A program made the position numbers and the translations under genes. The notes beneath the pieces are model-generated. The model worked only from the letters and a program-made list of their open reading frames with translations, was not told the DNA's origin and did not search any database. From an uncultured Sphingomonadaceae bacterium (GTDB lineage Bacteria > Pseudomonadota > Alphaproteobacteria > Sphingomonadales > Sphingomonadaceae): a stretch of 41,135 nucleotides of DNA. Where the stretch lies: positions 1 through 41,135 of the forward strand of contig CAMYJW010000023.1 of the NCBI GenBank assembly GCA_947258815.1, read 5' to 3'. Below are positions 33,566 through 41,135 of this stretch, piece after piece; the first letter of the stretch is position 1; the number at the start of each line of letters is the position of its first letter.

Positions 33566-34765
33566 ATGCCACGCGTAATCGCACCGATGCTGCGCGAATT
33601 CATCAATAAGGAAAGCGCTGGCGGTCTCGCTCTAATCGGCGCGGCCGCAGTGGCGATGCTGTGGGTCAACCTCGGCGGGGCAGAGACGTATCGCGCGCTG
33701 TTCGCCACGCCGATATCGGTTGGAGGCGGCCTGCTTGCGATCGACAAGCCGTTGCTGCTGTGGATCAACGACGGCCTGATGGCGCTGTTTTTCTTTCTCG
33801 TCGGGCTGGAAGTAAAGCGCGAGGTTGCGGATGGGCAGTTGTCCACATGGAAACAGGCGGCGCTGCCGGTCTATGCTGCGATTGGCGGAATGGTGGTTCC
33901 TGCGCTGATTTTTGCCGGCATCAATTGGGATCGGCCAGAGAACCTCAACGGGTGGGCGATCCCCGCTGCGACCGACATAGCGTTCGCGCTCGGTCTGCTC
34001 GCCTTGCTGGGTGACCGGGTGCCGATTGCGCTGAAGGCGTTGCTCCTTGCCGTTGCAATTATTGACGATATCGGCGCCATTGCGATCATCGCCCTGTTTT
34101 ATACTGCTGAGCTAAACACCGCCGCTCTGCCGCTTGCGGCGTTGCCGCTTGCTGGTCTGTTCGCGCTGAACCGCGCTGGCGTGGCGCGGATCGCGCCTTA
34201 TGCCGTTCTCGGGTTGGTTCTTTGGGTGCTGGTTTTGAAGTCAGGCATTCACGCGACGCTGGCGGGTGTGGCCGCCGCGATGTTCGTGCCGCTTAGCGCC
34301 GGCGAAAAGAAGCCGCTCACCTGGCTGGAACACGCGCTTCACCCGTGGATCGCATTTGCCGTGCTGCCGGTTTTCGCGTTCGCCAATGCGGGGGTTTCGT
34401 TTGCCGGGGCGGGTGTGTCCGAGCTAGTGGCGCCGCTATCCCTTGGTATTGCGTTGGGGCTGGTTGTTGGCAAACAGCTAGGCATTTTTGGTGCCTGCTG
34501 GATCGCGGTCAGGGCCGGACTGGCATCGGTGCCTTCCGATGTGAATTTCCGCCAGCTTTATGGTCTCGCCTGTCTTGCCGGGATCGGCTTTACGATGAGC
34601 CTGTTCATAGGCGGGCTGGCGTTTTCCGATGCCGGACAGATGGACGCCGTCAAAATGGGCGTGCTGTCAGGATCTCTCGCGTCCGCGTTGATCGGTCTCG
34701 CTGTGCTGGCGCTCGTTCCGCGTTCCGTGGCGTGCCAATCGCAGCGGGAGACTGGCCGTGATTGA
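33566..34765 (+). CDS. nhaA: Na+/H+ antiporter NhaA
   Basis: A 399-residue, 12-helix antiporter. The ion-binding aspartates are Asp167 and Asp168 in LAVAIIDDIGAIA, and Asp137 in PAATDIAFALGLLALLGDR equals E. coli Asp133. The GLEVKREVADGQLS pH-sensing loop is conserved. It exports sodium for protons at alkaline pH. It overlaps the TerC/Alx gene by 8 bp, so the two are translated together, pointing to a shared alkaline-pH function. Confidence 0.94.
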   Translation: MPRVIAPMLREFINKESAGGLALIGAAAVAMLWVNLGGAETYRALFATPISVGGGLLAIDKPLLLWINDGLMALFFFLVGLEVKREVADGQLSTWKQAALPVYAAIGGMVVPALIFAGINWDRPENLNGWAIPAATDIAFALGLLALLGDRVPIALKALLLAVAIIDDIGAIAIIALFYTAELNTAALPLAALPLAGLFALNRAGVARIAPYAVLGLVLWVLVLKSGIHATLAGVAAAMFVPLSAGEKKPLTWLEHALHPWIAFAVLPVFAFANAGVSFAGAGVSELVAPLSLGIALGLVVGKQLGIFGACWIAVRAGLASVPSDVNFRQLYGLACLAGIGFTMSLFIGGLAFSDAGQMDAVKMGVLSGSLASALIGLAVLALVPRSVACQSQRETGRD

Positions 34766-35771
34766 GATATTCTCCGCCGACTGGCTCGGCACGCCGATCT
34801 GGTTCTGGGCTGCCTTTCTGGCCATCGTCATCGTGCTGACAGCCTTCGATCTTGGCTTCCTGCACAAGGAAGACCGGGAGATGGGCATCGGCGAAAGCCT
34901 GAAGCTTTCTGCGTTCTACATCTCGGTTGCGCTGTTGTTTGGGGTGTGGGTGTGGGTTGAGCGCGGGCCGGTTTCCGGCATGGAGTATTTCACCGGCTTC
35001 TTTATCGAAAAGGCGCTGTCGATCGACAATGTCTTCGTCATAAGCCTGATATTCAGCTATTTCGCCATTCCCGCGAAATACCAGTACCGCGCCTTGCTCT
35101 GGGGCATAGTGGCAGTGATCGTTCTGCGCGGCCTGATGATCGCTGGCGGCGCGGCTCTGCTCGCCGAAGCATACTGGGTGCTATATCTGTTTGCAGCGTT
35201 CCTGATCGTCACCGGCATCAAGATGTTCTTCGCCGGTGACACGCCGATGGACGTCGGCAACAATCGCGCCGTCCGCTGGATCAGCCGCCACATGCGATTG
35301 ACGAAGGAGTTGCACGGGCACAGGTTCGTTGTCCGCATCCCCGATCCTAAAACCGGCAAGATAGTGCGCGCGGCAACCCCGCTGCTGCTGGCGCTGGTCG
35401 TCATCAACCTTGCCGATCTCGTTTTCGCGGTTGACAGTGTGCCCGCGATCTTTGCGATCACGACCGATACGTTCATCGTCTACACGTCCAATATTTTCGC
35501 CATTCTCGGTCTGCGTGCGCTCTATTTCGCGCTTGCCGCGATGGTACACCGTTTCCACTACCTCAAGTACGCGCTTGCCGCGATTCTGGTATTCATCGGG
35601 TCGAAAATTTTCGTTACCGATTTCGTGCTTGGGGGTGACAAGTTTCCCCCGTGGCTGAGCCTGGCTGTGTCGGCGGCGCTGATCGCTGCGGGCGTTATGT
35701 ACTCACTCTGGAAAACGCGCGGCGGGCATGAGTTGCATAACCCGGTTCAGGTTCTGAAATCCGACCAGTAA
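34758..35771 (+). CDS. TerC/Alx-family integral membrane protein
   Basis: A 337-residue protein with about nine helices. Acidic motifs in the membrane, EKALSIDNVFVISLIFSYFA and NLADLVFAVDSVPAIFAITT, are those of the TerC/Alx family, whose E. coli member Alx is induced at high pH and implicated in manganese export. It begins at GTG 34758 inside the end of nhaA. The yybP-ykoY riboswitch often found before alx is not visible, consistent with the operon arrangement. It ends 8 bp from the convergent TetR gene. Confidence 0.9.
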   Translation: MIEIFSADWLGTPIWFWAAFLAIVIVLTAFDLGFLHKEDREMGIGESLKLSAFYISVALLFGVWVWVERGPVSGMEYFTGFFIEKALSIDNVFVISLIFSYFAIPAKYQYRALLWGIVAVIVLRGLMIAGGAALLAEAYWVLYLFAAFLIVTGIKMFFAGDTPMDVGNNRAVRWISRHMRLTKELHGHRFVVRIPDPKTGKIVRAATPLLLALVVINLADLVFAVDSVPAIFAITTDTFIVYTSNIFAILGLRALYFALAAMVHRFHYLKYALAAILVFIGSKIFVTDFVLGGDKFPPWLSLAVSAALIAAGVMYSLWKTRGGHELHNPVQVLKSDQ

Positions 35772-35779
35772 GTGGAGCC

Positions 35780-36463
35780 TCATCCCGATGCGGCCAGATG
35801 TTTCCATCTTGCGATCAGCGCTTCAAGATTGGTGTGCATCACCTGGGCCTGGTCCGGGAACGCCCGGTACTTGCTCCCCGCAGGAAGCGCGGTGGCGCCT
35901 GTGATGATTGACATGAAGGCCGCCACGGCCATGTCGAGCGCCATGGGCTTGTTTTCCAGTTCATCGAAAAACTGCAAGATCACTCGCTCATAGAGTTCAT
36001 GCACGCGCGCGCCCGGCTCTGAAGGGTCGCTGATCGCGGCCTGAGGCGCAGGGTCGTTCTCCGATCGGTTCCACAGCATGGTCAGGATGTTCATGCCGAA
36101 ATTCGATGCCTGTTTGATTGCAAACTGAAATCCGGCATCGGCGACGTGAAACAGCCTCTCCTCGGCGGAAACCTCTCGATCGAAAATCCCTTCGACCCGG
36201 TCGGCAAACCTGTCCAGTGCTTCATCGCGGATCGCCATGAGAAGCGCCGCTTTGTCTGGAAAATAACGATAGACAACTGCCGGGGAGTAGTGGGCGTGGC
36301 GCGCGATCTGACGCAGCGAAACGGGGGCCATTCCCTCATGCGCGATCAGTTCCCGTCCGGCATCGATCAATCTTTGGCGCACCTGTTGTTTCGCTTCGTC
36401 GGTTCGCGCCCGTCCGGGCAATCGCCGTTCAGACAAGTTTGCGGCGGGAGATTGGATCGTCAT
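35780..36463 (-). CDS. TetR-family transcriptional regulator
   Basis: A 227-residue repressor. The HTH is at about 30-75: AGRELIAHEGMAPVSLRQIA followed by HYSPAVVYRYFPDKAALL. The C-terminal ligand domain is family specific and gives no ligand. It diverges from the epoxide-hydrolase-like gene across 118 bp that hold a long inverted repeat (36514-36550), its likely operator. Confidence 0.92.
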   Translation of the reverse strand: MTIQSPAANLSERRLPGRARTDEAKQQVRQRLIDAGRELIAHEGMAPVSLRQIARHAHYSPAVVYRYFPDKAALLMAIRDEALDRFADRVEGIFDREVSAEERLFHVADAGFQFAIKQASNFGMNILTMLWNRSENDPAPQAAISDPSEPGARVHELYERVILQFFDELENKPMALDMAVAAFMSIITGATALPAGSKYRAFPDQAQVMHTNLEALIARWKHLAASG

Positions 36464-36513
36464 CCGGCCAGCCTTAGCGATTGATTCCCAGACTCCGCAA
36501 TGATTTTACTTGA

Positions 36514-36550
36514 GTAAACACTGTTCACGTATTAGGTGAACAGTGTTTAC
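36514..36550. promoter_or_regulatory. TetR-type operator, 15-7-15 inverted repeat
   Basis: GTAAACACTGTTCAC, spacer GTATTAG, GTGAACAGTGTTTAC: perfect 15-bp arms. A second palindrome, TTACTTGAGTAA (36506-36517), overlaps the left end. It lies 51 bp upstream of the tetR start and 31 bp upstream of the epoxide-hydrolase-like gene, so one repressor could shut both. Confidence 0.75.
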
Positions 36551-36581
36551 AGAGTCGGGTTGAGGGCTGGGGAATCGGAAT

Positions 36582-37010
36582 ATGACGCAATCTGCCAAGG
36601 AAAGAGTCGAGACCTTTCTCAAGGTGTTTCACGGCGAGAGCGCGCCGTCTGCGGCGGTGCTGGGTGAGTTTATGGCGGAAGATGCGATCTATTGGTCGCT
36701 CGTGCCCGCAGCACCGCAACTGCGCGGCACCCAGGCGATTGCGCAGGGCATAGAGAAACAATTCGGCACTTATCGGGATTGCCGGTGTGAAATTCATGCC
36801 ATCTGCGAAGGTGAGGGCATCGTTTTCACCGAACGGACCGATCATGTGGTGCTCAACAGCGATAATCGCACGGTTTCTGCCCGGATCTGCGCAGTGTTTG
36901 AGATGACCTCTGACGGTCTGATCTCATCCTGGCGCGAATACTGGGATTCAGATGAAGTGATCACGCAAATGGGTGTGGAACGAAGTGCGCTTGAGGATGA
37001 CTTAAGCTGA
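36582..37010 (+). CDS. limonene-1,2-epoxide hydrolase-like (SnoaL fold) protein
   Basis: A 142-residue single-domain protein. The LEH catalytic Arg-x-Asp appears in FTERTDHVV (Arg85, Asp87) and the second Asp in SWREYWD (Asp122). The usual Tyr/Asn pair that positions water is Tyr37 with Ser39 instead of Asn (IYWSL), so activity or substrate may differ. The family hydrolyses epoxides of terpenes or steroids. It is the first gene after the TetR operator, 58 bp before the TonB receptor, suggesting a hydrophobic natural product as substrate (inference). Confidence 0.8.
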   Translation: MTQSAKERVETFLKVFHGESAPSAAVLGEFMAEDAIYWSLVPAAPQLRGTQAIAQGIEKQFGTYRDCRCEIHAICEGEGIVFTERTDHVVLNSDNRTVSARICAVFEMTSDGLISSWREYWDSDEVITQMGVERSALEDDLS

Positions 37011-37068
37011 AGATGCAGCGCCTGTTAAAATATTCACAAAGAAAACAAATAGTAATGGAGAGGGAACG

Positions 37069-39228
37069 ATGAAAAATCTCTTTGGCAAAACACTATGTTC
37101 TGTAGTGGCGATCGCAACGACGTCGGTGTCGGCGGCGGCAGCGCAATCTCGTACGCAAGCCGGGGACACGTTTGACGGGACAGGGCAGCAGGCAACAGGT
37201 GTGCAGGATATCGTGGTGACCGCACGTCGAACCACTGAATCGCTGCAGGAGACGCCGCTGGCAGTCACCGCGATAACGCAGGCCGGACTGGAATCGGGCC
37301 AGATTACCGATGTCGCGTCGATCCAGCGCGCGGCGCCCAATCTGTCGATCGCGTCCAGCCATTCCGGTGTTGCACTGACATTGCGCGGACAGGTTCAGTC
37401 CAACAGCGATGGCAGCGTCGATCAATCAGTAGGGCTGTATCTTGATGGCGTGTATATTGGCCGTCAAATGGGCGCGAATTTCGACCTGATCGATATTGAG
37501 CGTGTCGAGGTGCTGCGTGGCCCGCAAGGCACTCTGTTCGGGCGCAACACCACGGGCGGCGCGGTCAGCATCACAACGCGCAAGCCCGTTGGCGAGTGGG
37601 AAGGCACTGTTAAAGTCGGCCTCGGAAACCATGCCTCGCGCGAAGCGATGGCGGTTATCAACGCGCCGATCGTGGACGATGTTGTTGCGGTTCGTCTGGT
37701 CGCCCGGCATGCCGAGAACCACGGCTATGGCCGCAATGTCAATCTGGACAGGCGGGTTGGCGATGACAACACCGAGTATCTGCGTGGCTCGCTTGCGATC
37801 ACGCCCGATTCCGGATGGAAGTTGACCGTCACCGCGGATTATTTCGACCGTAACAATAACGGTCCGCTGGAGCACCTGATAGATTACAATCCCGCGATTC
37901 TCGGCAATCAGGACGCCGTTGTGAACGCGGGTTTCTATACGACCTCGTCCGATCTGGAAAGTTACGCCCGGCTTGAATCCTGGAGCACCAGCGCCACTCT
38001 GGAAGTTCCGGTTGCCGATGCGATGACGTTCAAGTCGATCACGGGTTATCGCGGTTACAAGCTCGATACGCTTGACGATTTTGATACGACGCCGGTTCCG
38101 GCATTCACCAACAACACGCTGGGCAATATCAAACAGTTCTCTCAGGAAGTTCAGCTGATTGGCTCTACTGATCGGCTGGAGTGGATCGTTGGCGGGTTTT
38201 ATTTCCACGAGTATGGGCGCGAGGAGTTCAAGGTTTTTGGAGGTTTCGTCGATTATCTGGGAGAGATTGACCACAAGTCCAGCGCCGTTTTTGCTCAAGT
38301 CAATTACGCGCTGACCGAGCGGCTGCGCCTGACCGGCGGACTGCGCTATACCAAGGACGATCGCGATCTGAGTGCGTTCAATACGATTGGCGGCGCGTGT
38401 GCCAGCAATCCGGCTTTGATCATCGATATGGCGACATGTCAGGCCGATCGCACGGTGAGCAAGGACTACCTGTCATACACGGCAAGCGCCGATTTACAGA
38501 TCACCCCGGACATTCTGGTTTACGCGCGCACCAGCATGGCGCGAAAATCCGGCGGTTTGAACAAGACCACGGTTGATCTTGAAGAGTTCGACCCGGAAAA
38601 GATCACCGACTATGAGATCGGCTTCAAGGCTGATTTGCTTGACCGGCGTTTGCGGGTCAACGCAGCGGGGTTCATCGCCAACTACAGCAACATGCAGCGC
38701 CCGATCACATCGGACAAGGCTGGCACGCCGGTTGCTCTTACGCAATCAATTGGCCGTGCGCGGATTCCGGGCGCCGAACTTGAAGTGACCGCCGTGCCTA
38801 TTCCGGGGCTTGAACTGACCGGAGCACTCGGCGTTATCGACCCCAAGTATCTTGAGTTCAGCGATGCAACGGGGGATCGCACCGATGAGCCTTTCACACA
38901 GGTTTCAAACGTAACGTGGAGCCTTGGCGGAACCTGGAGCGTTCCCGTTGCTGCAGGTGAACTTGTTGCGCATGCCGATTACACCTATCAATCGCGCAAA
39001 TTCTTCTTTCCGGTTCAAAGCGCCCGTCAATCCGGATATGGGCTGTTGAATGCGCGGCTGAGTTACACTCTTGATGATCCGCGGATCGAGATCAGCGTAT
39101 GGGGCCAGAATCTGACCGAAAAGAAGTATAGCTCATACATTCTTGATTTCTTCACTGCGGCCGGGGTGGTCACCGCTTTTCCGGGGCCGGACCGCAGATA
39201 TGGTTTTTCCGTCAGTTATGATTTTTGA
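37069..39228 (+). CDS. TonB-dependent outer-membrane receptor
   Basis: A 719-residue receptor with a signal peptide (about 1-25, cleavage after VSAAAAQ), a plug domain (about 45-160; QDIVVTARRTTESLQETPLA, RGPQGTLFGRNTTGGAVSI) and a 22-strand-type barrel ending in the terminal Phe (GFSVSYDF). It takes up a substrate with energy from TonB. Sphingomonads have many such receptors; the neighbours (epoxide-hydrolase-like and APH-like genes, TetR) suggest an organic ligand rather than iron, but this is not proven. Confidence 0.93.
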   Translation: MKNLFGKTLCSVVAIATTSVSAAAAQSRTQAGDTFDGTGQQATGVQDIVVTARRTTESLQETPLAVTAITQAGLESGQITDVASIQRAAPNLSIASSHSGVALTLRGQVQSNSDGSVDQSVGLYLDGVYIGRQMGANFDLIDIERVEVLRGPQGTLFGRNTTGGAVSITTRKPVGEWEGTVKVGLGNHASREAMAVINAPIVDDVVAVRLVARHAENHGYGRNVNLDRRVGDDNTEYLRGSLAITPDSGWKLTVTADYFDRNNNGPLEHLIDYNPAILGNQDAVVNAGFYTTSSDLESYARLESWSTSATLEVPVADAMTFKSITGYRGYKLDTLDDFDTTPVPAFTNNTLGNIKQFSQEVQLIGSTDRLEWIVGGFYFHEYGREEFKVFGGFVDYLGEIDHKSSAVFAQVNYALTERLRLTGGLRYTKDDRDLSAFNTIGGACASNPALIIDMATCQADRTVSKDYLSYTASADLQITPDILVYARTSMARKSGGLNKTTVDLEEFDPEKITDYEIGFKADLLDRRLRVNAAGFIANYSNMQRPITSDKAGTPVALTQSIGRARIPGAELEVTAVPIPGLELTGALGVIDPKYLEFSDATGDRTDEPFTQVSNVTWSLGGTWSVPVAAGELVAHADYTYQSRKFFFPVQSARQSGYGLLNARLSYTLDDPRIEISVWGQNLTEKKYSSYILDFFTAAGVVTAFPGPDRRYGFSVSYDF

Positions 39229-39243
39229 GGCCGGGCAGTATCC

Positions 39244-40575
39244 ATGACGATTGAAGGTGCGACGGCAGAGAAATCCATAACTGCCTGGCTTGAAGCAAAT
39301 ATCGGCCCGGTCAGGGAACTTGTAAAACAGGATCGCTGGCGTCCCGCATGGGATGCGATTGTTGAAGGGCCGGACGGCGCAGTGCCGGTTTATGTGCGCG
39401 CTGATCGCGGGGAGGGACTGGAAACCCGTCCGCTGTCTCACGAATATGCCGTTTTGCGCCTGTTGGAAGGCCAGGGCATCGCGGTGCCAAAGCTGTATGG
39501 CTGGTGTCCCGAACCGGAAGCAATCGTCATGGAAGGGGTCAGCGATGAACCGTTCCATGGCGGCGCTCATGAAGATCCCGCGCTTCACGCGATTGTTCAG
39601 GACTATATGGCGATACTCGCGGACATTCACCGCATACCGTTGGCGCAGGTTGCCGATGCGGGCATCGAACTGCCCGATAGTTCCGACGACATTGCGCTCG
39701 CCTATTTCAGGCTTGCCGACAAGGCGTATCAGGCGGGCAAAAAACAGCCCGAACCGCTGATAGAGTTTCTGCGCCGCTGGGTTCTTGCCAACATTCCGAC
39801 GAACCGCACGGAAATGTGCTTGCTGGTTGCCGATGCGCCGCAGTTTTTTCACGATAACAAAAGCGTGACGGCGATTTACGATCTGGAGATGGCCCACGTC
39901 GGCGATCCGATGATGGAACTCGCCTCGGTGCGCGTGCGGGATATCAACGAGCCGATTGGCGATATGCCGCGGCTGTTTGAACGGTATGTTGCCGAAGGCG
40001 GCGCGGCGATCGACTGGGCGGCGCTTGATTTTCACACGCTGGTTTCATTTCTCGCCGTGCCGATGATGACAAGATCGACATTGCGCGACAAGCATCCCCA
40101 TCCCGCTTTTGTGGAGTATCTGTCATGGGATCTGGCGTGTTCGCGCGCGGCACTTGAAGTGCTGGCCGAAGTAACCGGCACCCCTTTGGAGCCTGTTGCG
40201 ACTATCGAAGCGGAGGCCAGCAGCTTCGCACATGCCTTCGACGATCTCGTTGCCGTTTGCGCTGATTTGCCGGCCCCCAACGGCTTGCTGCGCGAACCGC
40301 CCGCATCGTCGCTTGCCCGCTACGTCCAACGCGTCAACGAAATAGGCGCTCAAATTGAACGGCTTGAGCGCGAGGAGATTGGTGCGCTGATTGGCCGAAC
40401 CATGCCCAGCCTTGCGCAATGCGAGGCCGCACTGGAAGAGTGTTTGCCGGACCTTGAAAATGCCCGACAGCCTGAGCTGATCCAGCTTTTTCACCGCTTT
40501 GTCATGCGGCGCCTTCAGTTGCTGCGTGGTTACCCGGCACCGATCGTCACACGCGGGCTTGGACGTACCAGATAG
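39244..40575 (+). CDS. phosphotransferase (APH/choline kinase-like) family protein
   Basis: A 443-residue protein with the APH-fold kinase domain at about 40-300 and an extra helical C-terminal part of about 130 residues. The Mg-binding segment IYDLEMAHVGDPMMELASVR is clear (Asp213), and an IHRIP helix is present. The catalytic loop, normally HGDxxxxN, reads VADAPQFFHDN (Asp197 kept; His, Gly and Asn replaced), a variant seen in one branch of the family. It starts 15 bp after the TonB receptor gene, same operon. It could phosphorylate a small molecule imported by the receptor (inference). Confidence 0.82.
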   Translation: MTIEGATAEKSITAWLEANIGPVRELVKQDRWRPAWDAIVEGPDGAVPVYVRADRGEGLETRPLSHEYAVLRLLEGQGIAVPKLYGWCPEPEAIVMEGVSDEPFHGGAHEDPALHAIVQDYMAILADIHRIPLAQVADAGIELPDSSDDIALAYFRLADKAYQAGKKQPEPLIEFLRRWVLANIPTNRTEMCLLVADAPQFFHDNKSVTAIYDLEMAHVGDPMMELASVRVRDINEPIGDMPRLFERYVAEGGAAIDWAALDFHTLVSFLAVPMMTRSTLRDKHPHPAFVEYLSWDLACSRAALEVLAEVTGTPLEPVATIEAEASSFAHAFDDLVAVCADLPAPNGLLREPPASSLARYVQRVNEIGAQIERLEREEIGALIGRTMPSLAQCEAALEECLPDLENARQPELIQLFHRFVMRRLQLLRGYPAPIVTRGLGRTR

Positions 40576-40679
40576 CGCACGCGCCGCCTATGGTTATGGC
40601 CGCCGATGGCGAATAAGGCTTACAAGGGCGCAAGCTTTCCACCTGGAACTGACATCGGGTGCCTGCGATCAGCGTCAGC

Positions 40680-40758
40680 AAGCGATTCCTCTTCGGTTGC
40701 AGCATGCGCCTGAAGCTCTGTTCTCAGCTTTTCGAACAGGCTGCGACGTTCCTGGCTA
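40680..40758. pseudogene. 79-bp copy of a hemerythrin gene fragment
   Basis: Matches 27323-27401 with three differences, same orientation as the original. It encodes at most a short, frame-open piece of the HAAAEEES region and cannot be a gene. Confidence 0.85.
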
Positions 40759-40820
40759 GAGTCAGCTTTTCGATCCGCAGCGAATTGTGGTTGCCTGACA
40801 CATCGCTTATTCGCGCCCTA
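40757..40820. repeat. 64-bp copy of sequence from 28161-28225
   Basis: Joined to the hemerythrin piece at a shared TA. The order of the two pieces equals that of the originals, which lie 760 bp apart at 27.3-28.2 kb, so this looks like a duplicated block with an internal deletion. Confidence 0.8.
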
Positions 40821-40965
40821 AGTTCGCAGGTCTTTACCTGCACGCTTCCCTGCTCGGCCCAATAGGGAAAACCGCTTCAACATTTTGGAAATCAAGGGTT
40901 TCCTTGTCTCTTTAGTCGGGGCTTCACTGCAAATTTCGAATTTTTCGCTGCAAATGCGGTCGTTG

Positions 40966-41135
40966 CAGGGAAAATCAGACCGGAGAACGGTTCGCAGGAG
41001 ACTACTTCCTCCGCCACACATTTAACATATTGGTATGCTTGAATAATACTGCCCGCAATCGCCCCGCAATCGGGCGCTTTGCGCGGCCTTCCGGTGCGCG
41101 GAGACGGACAGTTTTGCCAACAATGCCCGCATTGC
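40966..41135. repeat. 170-bp direct repeat, copy B
   Basis: Ungapped match to 7695-7864 with 12 transitions and no transversions by eye. It runs into the window edge, so the repeat may be longer. Confidence 0.85.

Larger units (their letters stand above)
40576..41135. other. gene-free mosaic of duplicated sequences
   Basis: The 560 bp after the APH-like gene have no credible gene. They are a patchwork: a diverged piece of the hemerythrin gene (40680-40758), a piece of the region at 28.2 kb (40757-40820), about 145 bp of unique sequence, and the 170-bp repeat (40966-41135). Confidence 0.7.

Noticed and set aside
37426..38298. Minus-strand frame of 290 codons inside the TonB receptor
   Set aside because: Antisense shadow; Ile/Arg/Val-rich composition without domain.
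39133..40035. Minus-strand frame of 300 codons over the TonB/APH boundary
   Set aside because: Antisense to two supported genes and not protein-like in composition.
1..41135. CRISPR arrays, tRNA and rRNA genes
   Set aside because: No regularly spaced repeats and no cloverleaf-like or rRNA-like sequence were found on reading both strands.

Overview
The window looks like a chromosomal accessory region of an alphaproteobacterium of the order Sphingomonadales, probably Erythrobacteraceae or Sphingomonadaceae. The main pointers are an EL222-like LOV-HTH blue-light regulator, an EcfG-type general stress sigma factor with matching promoter motifs, a sphingomonad-style TonB receptor locus, moderately GC-rich codon use, and many small stress proteins. 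No rRNA, tRNA, CRISPR array or intact transposase gene was found. Species level cannot be decided from the sequence alone.

Region 1 (1-7.15 kb): a LysR regulator and a peroxiredoxin-like gene (both minus) diverge from a six-gene plus-strand operon. The operon starts with a bufferin-type copper-binding RiPP system: precursor BufA1, the MNIO/DUF692 enzyme BufB, its partner BufC and a DoxX membrane protein. It continues into an FMN/3Fe-4S glutamate-synthase-like oxidoreductase and a YeeE/YedE sulfur-compound transporter. Region 2 (7.15-8.1 kb) has no confident gene but carries one copy of a 170-bp repeat whose second copy closes the window.

Region 3 (8.1-17.1 kb): a same-strand run of an unknown small protein, a retropepsin-like Zn protease family protein, a RimK-type ATP-grasp ligase, an M14 AspA/AstE-type hydrolase, a ZnT9-like CDF transporter, ZntB, an MscS channel and two DUF389 membrane proteins. 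Region 4 (17.2-20.6 kb) is damaged: a circularly permuted ATP-grasp gene is cut off after about 265 residues by a decayed phage segment, in which a ParB/methyltransferase N-terminus has been joined to a terminase that lost its Walker A region.

Region 5 (20.9-27.5 kb) is a stress cluster: a second MscS channel, a PLDc_N peptide, a small hydrophilic protein, an EcfG-type sigma factor, a Crp/Fnr regulator, an acidic lipoprotein, Fe/Mn superoxide dismutase, a phospholipase D-like protein and a hemerythrin. Three EcfG-type promoters (one perfect GGAAC-N16-CGTT, two with one mismatch) tie these genes to the sigma factor. Region 6 (28.3-32.2 kb) is a light-linked module in which the LOV-HTH gene diverges from folE, a renalase-like flavoprotein and ispH, followed by a candidate small RNA. 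Region 7 (32.2-35.8 kb) holds a cysteine-free OxyR-like LysR regulator, a DUF465/YdcH-like small protein and an overlapping nhaA-terC/alx pair. Region 8 (35.8-40.6 kb) is a TetR-controlled catabolic/uptake locus: limonene-epoxide-hydrolase-like protein, TonB receptor and an APH-like kinase, with a 15-7-15 inverted-repeat operator. The last 0.5 kb is a mosaic of diverged copies of sequences found earlier in the window.

The candidates I judge most worth following are the bufferin operon extended by redox/sulfur genes, the RimK/protease/M14 trio, the orphan EcfG regulon, and the 33-kb segment bounded by 170-bp direct repeats.
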